From: Desulfobulbaceae bacterium
GTDB lineage: Bacteria > Desulfobacterota > Desulfobulbia > Desulfobulbales > VMSU01
Direction: 5' to 3'
NCBI GenBank assembly: GCA_028718985.1
Contig: JAQUKQ010000013.1
Location: 1 to 41,836, forward strand
Length of the DNA: 41,836 bases
Position numbers and translations under genes: made by a program. Shown here one piece after another: positions 7,464 to 15,691 of this stretch. The stretch's first letter is position 1. Each line of letters opens with the position of its first letter. A model generated the notes under the pieces. That model searched no databases, had not been told where the DNA came from, and worked only from the letters and a program-made list of their open reading frames with translations.

Positions 7464-8497
7464 AGCAGGAGGAGCGTATCGTCAGCTCGACGCCGCGACG
7501 TGATGACCTGGCGGTCGAAGTTTCACTGCGGCCCCAGACACTAGCTCAGTATATCGGCCAGGAACAGCTCAAGGACAACCTTAATATTGCCATCTCGGCA
7601 GCCCGCACCCGCAAAGAGTCGTTAGATCACATCCTCTTTCATGGTTTTCCAGGGCTTGGAAAGACTACTCTCGCCTACATTATCGCTCACGAAATGGGCG
7701 CCAATATCAAGGTCACCTCCGGTCCGGTTATTGAAAAGGCCGGCGACCTGGCTGCCATCCTGACCAGCCTGCAGGAGGGTGATGTTCTCTTTATTGATGA
7801 AATCCATCGCTTAAATCATGTCATAGAAGAGATTCTCTATCCCGCCATGGAGGATTTCCAGCTCGATCTGATGATTGGTCAAGGGCCGGGAGCTAAATCG
7901 GTGAAGATGAACCTCCCTCATTTTACCCTGGTTGGTGCCACCACCCGTACCGGACTCTTGACCCCTCCCTTGCGTGATCGTTTCGGTATCCTGCTTCGCT
8001 TAGAGTTTTACCAACCCCAAGAACTGGTGGCGATCGTCGAGCGATCGGCACGCATGCTCTCCATCCCGATGGAAAAAGATGGCGCAGCCGAACTTGGTCG
8101 TCGTTCACGCGGGACGCCAAGAATTGCTAATCGCCTGTTAAAACGGGTCAGGGATTATGCCCAGGTGAAGGCCGATGGCCGGATTACCCGAGAGGTGGCA
8201 AGGCAAGCCCTGGAACTTTTGAAGGTTGATGAGTTGGGATTAGATGATATGGACCGGCGGATTTTACTGACAATTATCGATAAATTTCAAGGTGGTCCTT
8301 TGGGTCTCGACACCTTGGCCACTTCGGTCTGCGAAGAGCGTAACACCTTGGAAGATGTCTACGAACCGTTTCTTATCCAGTCCGGCTTTTTGCTGCGCAC
8401 CCCTCGAGGGAGAATGGCAACTTCTGCTGCGTACGAACACTTTGGCAGGCCTTTTGCCGGAACGCCGCCGGCAGAGGTATTGGGGCTGTTTGATTGA
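7460..8497 (+). CDS. ruvB: Holliday junction branch migration helicase RuvB
   Basis: 345-residue AAA+ motor that pulls DNA through the RuvA-bound junction. Walker A is GFPGLGKTT (residues 62-70), where most RuvB proteins have GPPGLGKTT; lysine and threonine are intact. Walker B is [28 protein letters not shown] carries the sensor 1 and arginine-finger region, [16 protein letters not shown] is sensor 2, and [17 protein letters not shown] lies in the C-terminal winged-helix domain. The start ATG overlaps the ruvA stop. It is the last gene of the operon, and a weak hairpin follows at 8541. Confidence 0.97.
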   Translation: MKQEERIVSSTPRRDDLAVEVSLRPQTLAQYIGQEQLKDNLNIAISAARTRKESLDHILFHGFPGLGKTTLAYIIAHEMGANIKVTSGPVIEKAGDLAAILTSLQEGDVLFIDEIHRLNHVIEEILYPAMEDFQLDLMIGQGPGAKSVKMNLPHFTLVGATTRTGLLTPPLRDRFGILLRLEFYQPQELVAIVERSARMLSIPMEKDGAAELGRRSRGTPRIANRLLKRVRDYAQVKADGRITREVARQALELLKVDELGLDDMDRRILLTIIDKFQGGPLGLDTLATSVCEERNTLEDVYEPFLIQSGFLLRTPRGRMATSAAYEHFGRPFAGTPPAEVLGLFD

Positions 8498-8540
8498 GCG
8501 GGATGTACTGTTTGGAATAACCTGCGCACGCCTTACACGT

Positions 8541-8565
8541 AAAGTGCTTTGAAACGCTTTTTTTT
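8541..8565 (+). terminator. Possible weak terminator after ruvB
   Basis: AAAGTG pairs with CGCTTT (one G-T pair) around the loop CTTTGAAA and is followed by a run of T. The stem is only six pairs, so readthrough into panB is likely. Confidence 0.35.
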
Positions 8566-8601
8566 ACGGTTAGCAACCATATTTTTAAGAGGGGAGTTCC
8601 C

Positions 8602-9444
8602 ATGACCAAGAAACTGACCGTTGCCGAGATTCGGGCCATGAAAGCCACTGGTGAGAAAATCACCATGCTGACTGCCTATGATGCGAGCTTTGCAAGGCTC
8701 CTGGAAGTGGCAGGGATTGACATGCTGTTGGTGGGCGATTCTTTGGGAATGGTGCTACTTGGCTATGACTCTACCGTACCGGTCACCATGGACGAAATGA
8801 TTCATCATGCCAAAGCGGTCCGTCGAGGCGCTCCCTCTAGCTTGGTGGTAGGTGATATGCCTTTCATGTCCTATCAGGTTTCCATTCCCGATGCTATTGC
8901 TAATGCCGGGCGCTTCATGAAAGAGGCTGGGTGTGATGCGGTGAAATTAGAGGGCGGGCAGGAAGTCTGCCCGACAGTGAGCGCGCTGGTGCAGGCCGGC
9001 ATTCCGGTGATCGGTCATATCGGCCTGACCCCACAGACTGCCGGGCAACTAGGTGGCTATAAGGTACAAGGGAAGGATCTTGATTCGGCCCGTAAGCAGT
9101 TGGCTGATGCCCAAGCCTTGGAGGTGGCGGGGGTATTTGCCCTGGTGCTGGAGTGCGTCCCGGCGACGCTCGCCGAGATGATTACCAAGACGATCGGCAT
9201 TCCGACTATTGGCATTGGGGCTGGGGTTGGTTGTGATGGCCAGGTGTTGGTCACCCACGATATGTTGGGTATGTTTGAGAAGCATATCCCTAGTTTTGTC
9301 AAAAAATACAGTCACCTCGCCACCCAGATTAAAGAGGCGGTGACCGACTACAAACACGAAGTCAAGACCAAGGCCTATCCTGATGTGGCTCACAGCTTCA
9401 CCATGAAGAGCGACGTCGTCGAGGCGTTGAAAGAGTCAATGTGA
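8602..9444 (+). CDS. panB: 3-methyl-2-oxobutanoate hydroxymethyltransferase
   Basis: Ketopantoate hydroxymethyltransferase, the first committed step of pantothenate and coenzyme A synthesis, using methylene-tetrahydrofolate. The 280-residue TIM-barrel protein shows ITMLTAYDASFARL, LLVGDSLGMVLLGYDST (metal and substrate site), VVGDMPFMSYQ, AVKLEGG, IGHIGLTPQ and IGIGAGVGCDGQVLV. GAGGGGAG lies upstream of the ATG at normal spacing. No panC or panD is next to it; the downstream ctpA gene is convergent. Confidence 0.96.
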   Translation: MTKKLTVAEIRAMKATGEKITMLTAYDASFARLLEVAGIDMLLVGDSLGMVLLGYDSTVPVTMDEMIHHAKAVRRGAPSSLVVGDMPFMSYQVSIPDAIANAGRFMKEAGCDAVKLEGGQEVCPTVSALVQAGIPVIGHIGLTPQTAGQLGGYKVQGKDLDSARKQLADAQALEVAGVFALVLECVPATLAEMITKTIGIPTIGIGAGVGCDGQVLVTHDMLGMFEKHIPSFVKKYSHLATQIKEAVTDYKHEVKTKAYPDVAHSFTMKSDVVEALKESM

Positions 9445-9527
9445 CATGCTGGCTATCTGTTTGCCATCTCCGTTTCGACTTCTGCTCCCGGGGTAAAAGC
9501 CGAAGGGTGTGGATCGAAAATCATTAA

Positions 9528-10970
9528 CTACTGCTTCAGACCGCCAAACAAGAGACCTCCCTTCAGCAGCAGCAGTGCGGTTTGCAGCTGATTGTCATTT
9601 TTCATCTGCTTTTCTAAATCACTCGCCTCTTTTTTCTTGCCCTCTTTGCTTTCACTACTCTCTTTACTGTCTTTCTCTTTCAACTCATTGCCATTTTTGA
9701 TGTGGTGGCTTAGGTCCTTCTCTTTGATCATTGACGGGTCTGAAAGGGCTGCGGTTTCATCTGGGATGGTTTGTAACGGCACAATCAGATCTGGGGTAAT
9801 GCCCTTAGCCTGGATCGAGGTGCCGTTCGGGGTGTAATAACGGGCGGTGGTAACCCGCAAGCCGGCACCATTACTCAAGGGGAAAATCGTCTGAACTGAA
9901 CCTTTACCGAAGGTCTGTTCGCCGAGGATCAAGGCCCGTTTATGATCCTGAAGGGCGCCGGCGACGATCTCGGAGGCCGAAGCGCTACCGCCATTAACCA
10001 AGACAACCATAGGAAAGTGGTATTCCGGCCCACCTGGATGAGCCAGGTATTCCATATTCTGCTCCTTGAGGCGGCCATTGGTGTAGACGATCATGCCCTG
10101 GCTCAAGAAGAGGTCGGAAATACTGACCGCCTGATCAAGCAGACCACCAGGATTATTTCTGAGGTCGAGGATGAGACCGGCTATTTTACCATTTTCTGCC
10201 ATTTTGTTGATCTCTGCGCGGGCATCGGCAGTGGTTTTAGCCTGAAAATTGGTAATTCGTATGTAAGCGTATCCAGGTTCAAGGAGCTTGGCCTTGACGC
10301 TATAAAGTGGAATTTCATCACGAACAAGGATGAACTCCTGCACCTCTGTCCAACCCTTACGGATAATGGATATCGTCACCTCGCTGCCCTTTGAACCACG
10401 CAAGAGATCCACAGCTTCAGCCAGACTCAAATCTTTGGTAAACTGGTTGTCGATTTTGATGATCCGATCACCTGCCTGTATCCCTTTCTTGAAGGCCGGG
10501 GTGCCCTCAATGGGGGAGACAATCACCAAGGCGCCATCTTTTTGGGTGATTTCGATACCAATGCCGCTGAAACTACCCTTGGTCTCAATCTGTAAATCCT
10601 TGAAGCTCTCCGGTTTCATGTAGGACGAGTGTGGATCAAGAACGTCTAACATCCCTTTGATTGCCCCTTGTACCACCTCTTCGGTGTCGATTTCCTGAAC
10701 GTAGTTGTTCTCCAAGATGCTCAAGACATTGGCAAAGGTCTCCAGGCTCTTATAGGTGTTTTGTTCTTTGGCCATGCCTTTCTCAGGCAAGAGGGAAAGC
10801 ATGGTACACAGAAGAAGAACCGTTGTTACTTTCCAGCGTCTGTTGATAACGGAACATGGATTGAGGAGCCGTAACAGTTTAGCTGTGCCGCAGACTATGG
10901 TGATAGAATTGCTGGGATAGCTACTGACCGTTTTGTTTGACGAATCATGAAAGGTTGAGGGTTGGGGCAT
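9528..10970 (-). CDS. ctpA: C-terminal processing peptidase (S41 family)
   Basis: Periplasmic serine protease of 480 residues. A positively charged stretch and hydrophobic segment (RRWKVTTVLLLCTMLSLL, about residues 45-62) suggest an N-terminal anchor or signal. A PDZ domain follows (GIGIEITQKDGALVIVSPIE onward), then LILDLRNNPGGLLD and the Ser-Lys dyad in NGGSASASEI (about S331) and GEQTFGKGSVQ (about K356). The charged tail is rich in Lys, Glu and Ser. I chose ATG 10970 because AAAGGA lies six bases upstream; a TTG at 11033 lacks one. It ends the ftsE-ftsX-envC-ctpA operon, and such proteases often trim cell-wall enzymes or their regulators. The real substrate is unknown. Confidence 0.92.
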   Translation of the reverse strand: MPQPSTFHDSSNKTVSSYPSNSITIVCGTAKLLRLLNPCSVINRRWKVTTVLLLCTMLSLLPEKGMAKEQNTYKSLETFANVLSILENNYVQEIDTEEVVQGAIKGMLDVLDPHSSYMKPESFKDLQIETKGSFSGIGIEITQKDGALVIVSPIEGTPAFKKGIQAGDRIIKIDNQFTKDLSLAEAVDLLRGSKGSEVTISIIRKGWTEVQEFILVRDEIPLYSVKAKLLEPGYAYIRITNFQAKTTADARAEINKMAENGKIAGLILDLRNNPGGLLDQAVSISDLFLSQGMIVYTNGRLKEQNMEYLAHPGGPEYHFPMVVLVNGGSASASEIVAGALQDHKRALILGEQTFGKGSVQTIFPLSNGAGLRVTTARYYTPNGTSIQAKGITPDLIVPLQTIPDETAALSDPSMIKEKDLSHHIKNGNELKEKDSKESSESKEGKKKEASDLEKQMKNDNQLQTALLLLKGGLLFGGLKQ

Positions 10971-11152
10971 GGTGTCCTTTGCGAATGAGAGATGATTGCG
11001 TGTTGAGCGGCAGTTGGAAGAGTGTTTTGCCAAATAAATATCTGAAGGTGGGTGACTGGGAAAACTTCCACTCAGAGGATCTTATTCTACCATGACTGCA
11101 CCAGGTCGACAATAGTGGCACAGACGAAACAAACATCTCCTGGCCTTCATGC

Positions 11153-12433
11153 TTATTGCTCGTTGGCGGCCTGTGTCTTAGTGGACTCCATTTGTTTGGA
11201 GTCCAGCCAGAGGAGTGGATCCACTGGGGTAGAACCATGGCGGATTTCGACGTGAAGACCTGGATTCACAAGGCCTGTTGGTTCTCCAAAGATACCGATG
11301 ATGTCCCCGGTGTTGACTTCGTCGTCCTTCTTGATGTCAAGTGAAGCAAGGCCAGAGACCAGGCTGTAGTACTGCTCGCCGTGGTCAATGATCACAAGTT
11401 TACCGTAGCCCGGCATCTCATCGGCATAAATGATGCGTCCCGCGTGCATGGCCACGACATCAGTTTGTGCCGGCAGAGCTAAATCGATACCATCCGCATG
11501 TAGTTCGTTGCCGAATTGGTCTTTGTAGAGGCCAAATACCCTGATGATCTGGCCCGGTGCAGGAGGCAGGATCTTGCCGCGGTGGGCGGAAAATTTTGTG
11601 GTCAGACTGCTGCTAGTTATTATTTTAGACTGAAAAGCCGTCTTTTTTTGCTTGCTATTCTTTATCTCAAGGGCACGTGCATTGTTAATGGTTTTGACAA
11701 GTTTTCCCGCCGCACTCTCAAGTTCTTTTAAGGCCTGACGATAGAGCTCTTGCTCGGCACGGGCCTGAGCGAGGAGGGCGTCTCGTTCACTGCGACTTTT
11801 GATGAGAGCCGCTTCCCCTGCCTGCATTTGCCCAATCAGGCCTTGCAGTTCTTCTTTAGCGCCGGTTAAATCCCCCTTTGCTTTGTCCAGCATGCGGATT
11901 TGTTCTCGGTACCCTTGCAAGACTTTCTGGTCATAACGAAAGAGTGCTTGGACATACTCTTGCAGATTCAGTAACTCACCGAGATTACTTGCCGAAAAAA
12001 GAGCGTTAATGATGCCGACTTCACCGGTTTGGTAAAAGGCTGCTAATCGTTTTTTGACGTGGTCGGCAATGCTCTCTTTTTGCCTTTGAATTTTCGTTGT
12101 CTCGGCTTCTTTTGTCTCAATGACGCCTTCCAGTCGGTGCAAATTGACATTCAAATCGCGCAGTGTCTCCTGCCCTTTTTCTATCTCGCTGGCAATTCGG
12201 TTTAATTCTTGTTCGAGGTTAAGCGCTTTAATTTTTGATTCTTCGATCATTTCCCTGTGTGATTCAATCTGCTTTTGCACCAGATTGAGTTGGCTGCTGC
12301 TTGACGATAAGGGCGTCTGTTGTGCCATAACCAGCATCGGACAGGCAAAGGACAAGGCCAAGGTGACGATGCCGCTCGTCTTGTTAACAAAGCCAAAAGG
12401 GGAAAAGCGAAGAGAAGAGGAGCAAAATGCCAT
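11153..12433 (-). CDS. envC: EnvC-like murein hydrolase activator with degenerate LytM domain
   Basis: 426-residue secreted protein. Residues 17-37 form a signal peptide ending ...PMLVMA before QQ. A long coiled coil fills about residues 45-260, and a LytM/M23 fold fills about 300-405. In the LytM fold HADGIDLA keeps an H-D pair, but the second metal motif, normally HxH, reads GLHVEIRH with glycine at the first position. The peptidase is therefore probably inactive, as in E. coli EnvC, which instead activates amidases when FtsEX pulls on its coiled coil. The adjacent ftsX, five bases upstream, supports this. No clear ribosome binding site precedes the ATG, so coupling to ftsX translation is likely. 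A 182-base gap separates it from ctpA. Confidence 0.88.
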   Translation of the reverse strand: MAFCSSSLRFSPFGFVNKTSGIVTLALSFACPMLVMAQQTPLSSSSSQLNLVQKQIESHREMIEESKIKALNLEQELNRIASEIEKGQETLRDLNVNLHRLEGVIETKEAETTKIQRQKESIADHVKKRLAAFYQTGEVGIINALFSASNLGELLNLQEYVQALFRYDQKVLQGYREQIRMLDKAKGDLTGAKEELQGLIGQMQAGEAALIKSRSERDALLAQARAEQELYRQALKELESAAGKLVKTINNARALEIKNSKQKKTAFQSKIITSSSLTTKFSAHRGKILPPAPGQIIRVFGLYKDQFGNELHADGIDLALPAQTDVVAMHAGRIIYADEMPGYGKLVIIDHGEQYYSLVSGLASLDIKKDDEVNTGDIIGIFGEPTGLVNPGLHVEIRHGSTPVDPLLWLDSKQMESTKTQAANEQ

Positions 12434-12438
12434 GCTGG

Positions 12439-13326
12439 TCAGACGCGGAGAAATTTGCGGATAGAGATTAAGCTGCCCACGGTACAGAGGAGGATACTGG
12501 CCGCAAAAATCATGACAACCATACTGGTTGGCAAAAAACTGAAGGCGACAATATCCAGCAGGCTTTGGCCGTTAAAGCGTCGTTGTACCCAGGAATAAAT
12601 AACGTGCAGGCAAAAGAGCCCGAGACCTGACCCAAGAATGCCTTGCATCAGGCCCTCCAGGAAAAGTGGAGCTTTGATGTAGAGCGACTCGGCACCAAGG
12701 AGCCGGAGGATTTCCAACTCTGTCTGTCGGGTAACCACCGTCAGTCGGATAGTGCTGGAAACCATAAATGTCGAGGTTAAAATCAGCAACCCGCCGCTCA
12801 AGTAGACAATCAGCCGAACCAGTTGGGTGAACCCTGCCAAACGTTCGATCCACTCCCTGCCATATTGCACCTTTTGGGCCCCGGGAAGGGTAGCCAGGAA
12901 GTCGGAGAACTGCTTGATGTTTCCTAAGGCGCTTAGATTTCTGGCCGGATAGACCTCAAGGGAGGGGGGGAGAAAGTCCGGCTTGAGATCGGTCAACAGG
13001 TCGCTGTCCGGGCCAAGTTGACTGCGTAGCTGTTGAAAGGCATCCTGCTGGGATTTAAAGACAACCTTTTCAACTGGAGCAAAGCTTTTTATCTGTTTTT
13101 CAAGGAGTGGCTTTTCGGTTGCGGAGGGTTCCTTGTCGAGGTAGACGATCAACTTAATATACTCGCCAAGTTGAACTCCTGAGCGCTGCAAGTTGAGAAA
13201 AACCAGGAAGAAGAAGGAGAAGATCAACACCGAGAGACTGACCGTAGTCAAAGTCATAACCTGGGAGCCGATAGTTTGGCTGAGGTTACGGACTGTTTGA
13301 GTAATGATAGCCATTGCTTTCATCAT
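12439..13326 (-). CDS. ftsX: Cell division protein FtsX
   Basis: 295-residue inner-membrane partner of FtsE. The first membrane span (VMTLTTVSLSVLIFSFFFLVFL, about 18-39) is followed by a periplasmic region of about 130 residues (LIVYLDKEPSATEKPLLE onward), which binds the coiled coil of EnvC. Three C-terminal spans follow, including LIVYLSGGLLILTSTFMVSS with the FtsX/MacB-type 'TIRLTVVTRQTELEILRLLGA' loop. The ATG overlaps the ftsE stop by four bases, with GGAGAA five bases upstream. The protein has no ATPase activity itself and transmits the FtsE nucleotide state to the periplasm. Confidence 0.94.
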   Translation of the reverse strand: MMKAMAIITQTVRNLSQTIGSQVMTLTTVSLSVLIFSFFFLVFLNLQRSGVQLGEYIKLIVYLDKEPSATEKPLLEKQIKSFAPVEKVVFKSQQDAFQQLRSQLGPDSDLLTDLKPDFLPPSLEVYPARNLSALGNIKQFSDFLATLPGAQKVQYGREWIERLAGFTQLVRLIVYLSGGLLILTSTFMVSSTIRLTVVTRQTELEILRLLGAESLYIKAPLFLEGLMQGILGSGLGLFCLHVIYSWVQRRFNGQSLLDIVAFSFLPTSMVVMIFAASILLCTVGSLISIRKFLRV

Positions 13327-14192
13327 GCTTCTCCTGACGTACTCTCGGCGGATAAGGGATCAGGCGAAACCCCATCTGCTTTTCCAGTGGACTTCTCACG
13401 AATAGGGGCATAGTTCGCAGGTCGCCTTCGTGCATCTGGCGCGCTCTGCAATCGCACCCTTTGACCGTCTGGCTTGTGATCAGAAACCTTGCTGAAAGTA
13501 TTTGCTGGGTGATGAGACTTGATTTTCCCTTGGGAGAGCTCAAGGACTTGGTGGGGTGAGTCTTGGTACAGCGAGAGGTCGTGGGTGGCGATGATTAGAG
13601 TCGTGCCAGCCCGTCGTAGTTGTTCAAACAGATCGACCACCAATTTGGTAGTGGTCGGATCGAGGTTACCGGTGGGCTCGTCGAGCAAAATGAGCGGCGG
13701 GTAATTGGCGGCGGCGCGGGCAATGGCGACTCGTTGCTGCTCGCCCCTGGAAAGTTTATCCACCCGAACGTCCTTCTTGGGCGTCAGGTTCAAGGAGTCA
13801 AGCAGGTAACTTATCCGATCGCGGATAGTCTTTGGCGGGGTGTAGGTCACCTCCATGGGCATGGCGATATTGTGGGCAACAGAGTGCCTGGGAAGAAGCT
13901 TGAAATCCTGATAGGCAACCCCCATCTGCTGGCGGATCGACTGGAGCTGGGTGGTAGAAGCACGGCTCAAGTCGTGCCCCGCAACCTCGACAATACCCTT
14001 GCTTGGGTGTTCAATGGCACAAATCAGTTTCAGGATGCTGCTCTTGCCGGCACCACTCATCCCGGTGAGGAAAAGGGTGTCGCCGGGCATGACAGAGAAA
14101 GAGAGATCGCGCAGGGCAATAACATCCGGCGGATAGATTTTACTGACTTTAGAAAAGTCGACAATGGGTGCTTTTGCGAGGATTCGTTCCAT
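13323..14192 (-). CDS. ftsE: Cell division ATP-binding protein FtsE with C-terminal extension
   Basis: ABC ATPase of the FtsEX complex. Walker A GMSGAGKSS, Q-loop region VAYQDFKLLPRHSV, signature LSRGEQQRVAIARA, Walker B LILLDEPTGNLD and switch IIATHD are intact. The conserved core ends near residue 227 (LELSQGKIKSHHP). About 60 further residues follow, rich in Pro, Arg, Lys and Ser with no predicted fold; standard FtsE is about 220-230 residues. The tail is in frame and leads directly into the overlapping ftsX start. Its role is unknown. The gene heads the operon; a possible promoter lies at 14272-14300. Confidence 0.93.
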   Translation of the reverse strand: MERILAKAPIVDFSKVSKIYPPDVIALRDLSFSVMPGDTLFLTGMSGAGKSSILKLICAIEHPSKGIVEVAGHDLSRASTTQLQSIRQQMGVAYQDFKLLPRHSVAHNIAMPMEVTYTPPKTIRDRISYLLDSLNLTPKKDVRVDKLSRGEQQRVAIARAAANYPPLILLDEPTGNLDPTTTKLVVDLFEQLRRAGTTLIIATHDLSLYQDSPHQVLELSQGKIKSHHPANTFSKVSDHKPDGQRVRLQSAPDARRRPANYAPIREKSTGKADGVSPDPLSAESTSGEA

Positions 14193-14271
14193 ATGTGGTC
14201 GCTGCTGGATAGTTACGGTTTCAAGAACAGATTCCTTCTTATATCAGAAGCAGGATAGTTACAAAAACGAT

Positions 14272-14300
14272 AACATACCCTCATAATGTTGAATCGTAAA
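14272..14300 (-). promoter_or_regulatory. Possible sigma-70 promoter of ftsE operon
   Basis: On the minus strand TTTACG (-35) and TATGTT (-10) are separated by 17 bases, each matching four of six consensus positions. It would give a leader of about 70 bases before the ftsE ATG. One of the two GGATAGTTAC repeats lies just downstream of it. This is pattern matching only. Confidence 0.3.
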
Positions 14301-14558
14301 CCGATAACCTGTTGATAGTATCAAAAGAGGGAAATGGGACGATACAAGCAAGAGAACAGGAACTGCCCGCGCCCAACCAATAAGGGATGGAGGACCGATG
14401 TTTGCCTGTCTTTTATTCCGGAAAACAGAGGAAAGGCTTGAAACCGTGTCGGCGGTTATGTAGAGTTTTCTGCTGATGCCGCAGTGCCTATCTCCTGCGT
14501 CACGACCTCTTTCCATGTTTTTTATGGATATTGTACTGGAAAGGGCGTATAAAATTGA

Positions 14559-14588
14559 TTGTCAATGCATATCCTTTGCTAAGCTAAT
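14559..14588 (+). promoter_or_regulatory. Possible sigma-70 promoter of the receiver-less sigma-54 activator
   Basis: TTGTCA (-35, five of six) and GCTAAT (-10, four of six) with an 18-base spacer, about 55 bases upstream of the ATG at 14643. No -24/-12 element was seen here, so the activator gene itself is probably not sigma-54 dependent. Confidence 0.3.
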
Positions 14589-14642
14589 AGAGGAATAATC
14601 TCTCACCTGTCACTTCAACCATCAAGCGCCGTTTACTCTTTT

Positions 14643-15644
14643 ATGACCGTAATGACCCCAAACAGCTATGCCGGAATTATTGGCAGTTGTGACATCATGC
14701 AGCGACTGTTCTCTCTAATCGCCAAGGTGACCGATACAGATACAACTATCCTGGTCCATGGTGAATCAGGGACCGGTAAGGAATTGATCGCTCGGGCCAT
14801 CCATTCGCAAGGTGCGCGGCGCAATAACCCCTTTGTGCCGATCAATTGTGGAGCAATCCCGGCTGAGCTTCTGGAAAGCGAGTTGTTCGGGCATGAGAAA
14901 GGTGCCTTTACCCATGCCATCCGTACGCGGCAGGGGCGTTTCGAATTGGCTGACAGCGGTACGGTGTTTCTGGATGAGATATCGGAGATGAGCCCCATGC
15001 TCCAGGTTAAGCTTCTCAGGGTACTGCAAGAGCGCCAATTTGAAAGGGTTGGCGGCACTCAGACCATCATCTCCGATTTTCGGGTTATCGCCGCTACCAA
15101 TCGTAATCTCGAGGAAGAGGTCAAGATCGGCAGGTTTAGGGAAGATTTGTATTATCGATTGAATGTCATTCCGATACAAGCACCGCCATTGCGGGATCGT
15201 TCGTCCGATATTGTGCCTCTGGTCGAGCATTTCATCCACTCGTTCAACGAGTCCAAAAATCGGCGGATTACCGGGATCTCACAGGACGCACTTGGCTCCC
15301 TACTGCGGTATTCATGGCCTGGCAATGTTAGAGAATTAGAGAACATTATCGAGAGGATGGTTATTCTGGCAGCGGGTAATGAAATCACATCGGCGGATTT
15401 GCCAGAAAAAATACTTCAAGCTAAGGGGGTTTGCCGGCAAGACGTGCTTGAAATTCCAGAGATGGGCTTTTTCCTGACTCAAGCGGTGGCGGATTATGAA
15501 AAAAAATTGATTGTGCAGGCCCTCAATCAGACCGATTGGGTAAAGAACCAGGCGGCCCAACTCATGAATGTCAATCGCACCACTTTAATTGAGAAAATGA
15601 AACGCTATGACCTGGTTAAGCCCCTGGTTACCATGACAGAATAA
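14643..15644 (+). CDS. Sigma-54-dependent activator without receiver domain
   Basis: 333-residue bacterial enhancer-binding protein with only the AAA+ and DNA-binding parts. Walker A is GESGTGKE (about residues 40-47), the sigma-54 contact loop reads GAFTHA where the classical form is GAFTGA, Walker B is GTVFLDEI, and [12 protein letters not shown] is the arginine-rich sensor region. The last 45 residues form a Fis-type helix-turn-helix (NQAAQLMNVNRTTLIEKMKRY). Without an N-terminal sensory or receiver domain it would be constitutively competent or controlled by a partner, like FlrA/FleQ-type flagellar master regulators that lack phosphorylation. It lies upstream of a TPR protein gene and an NtrC-type regulator and then the flagellar genes, so a flagellar role is a reasonable inference. 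Confidence 0.85.
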   Translation: MTVMTPNSYAGIIGSCDIMQRLFSLIAKVTDTDTTILVHGESGTGKELIARAIHSQGARRNNPFVPINCGAIPAELLESELFGHEKGAFTHAIRTRQGRFELADSGTVFLDEISEMSPMLQVKLLRVLQERQFERVGGTQTIISDFRVIAATNRNLEEEVKIGRFREDLYYRLNVIPIQAPPLRDRSSDIVPLVEHFIHSFNESKNRRITGISQDALGSLLRYSWPGNVRELENIIERMVILAAGNEITSADLPEKILQAKGVCRQDVLEIPEMGFFLTQAVADYEKKLIVQALNQTDWVKNQAAQLMNVNRTTLIEKMKRYDLVKPLVTMTE

Positions 15645-15691
15645 ATAATGAGGCACCTACCGTTAATATCTGTGGATGAGACCTGCTGATC

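Larger units (their letters stand above)
14193..14642. other. Divergent intergenic region between ftsE and a sigma-54 activator
   Basis: 450 bases with no convincing gene; an 85-codon open frame on the minus strand (14259-14516) has no ribosome site or family features. A ten-base direct repeat GGATAGTTAC occurs at 14207-14216 and 14253-14262, just upstream of ftsE in its probable leader or promoter. Candidate sigma-70 promoters for each side are listed separately. Confidence 0.45.

Noticed and set aside
9942-10394. 150-codon open frame antisense to ctpA
   Set aside because: It mirrors the conserved protease domain and has no recognisable features.
13620-14258. 212-codon open frame antisense to ftsE
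   Set aside because: It lies wholly opposite a well-conserved ATPase gene, has no family motif and no convincing ribosome site.
14259-14516. 85-codon minus-strand frame in the ftsE/activator spacer
   Set aside because: No ribosome binding site, cysteine/arginine-rich start and no family resemblance; it also covers the likely promoter region.
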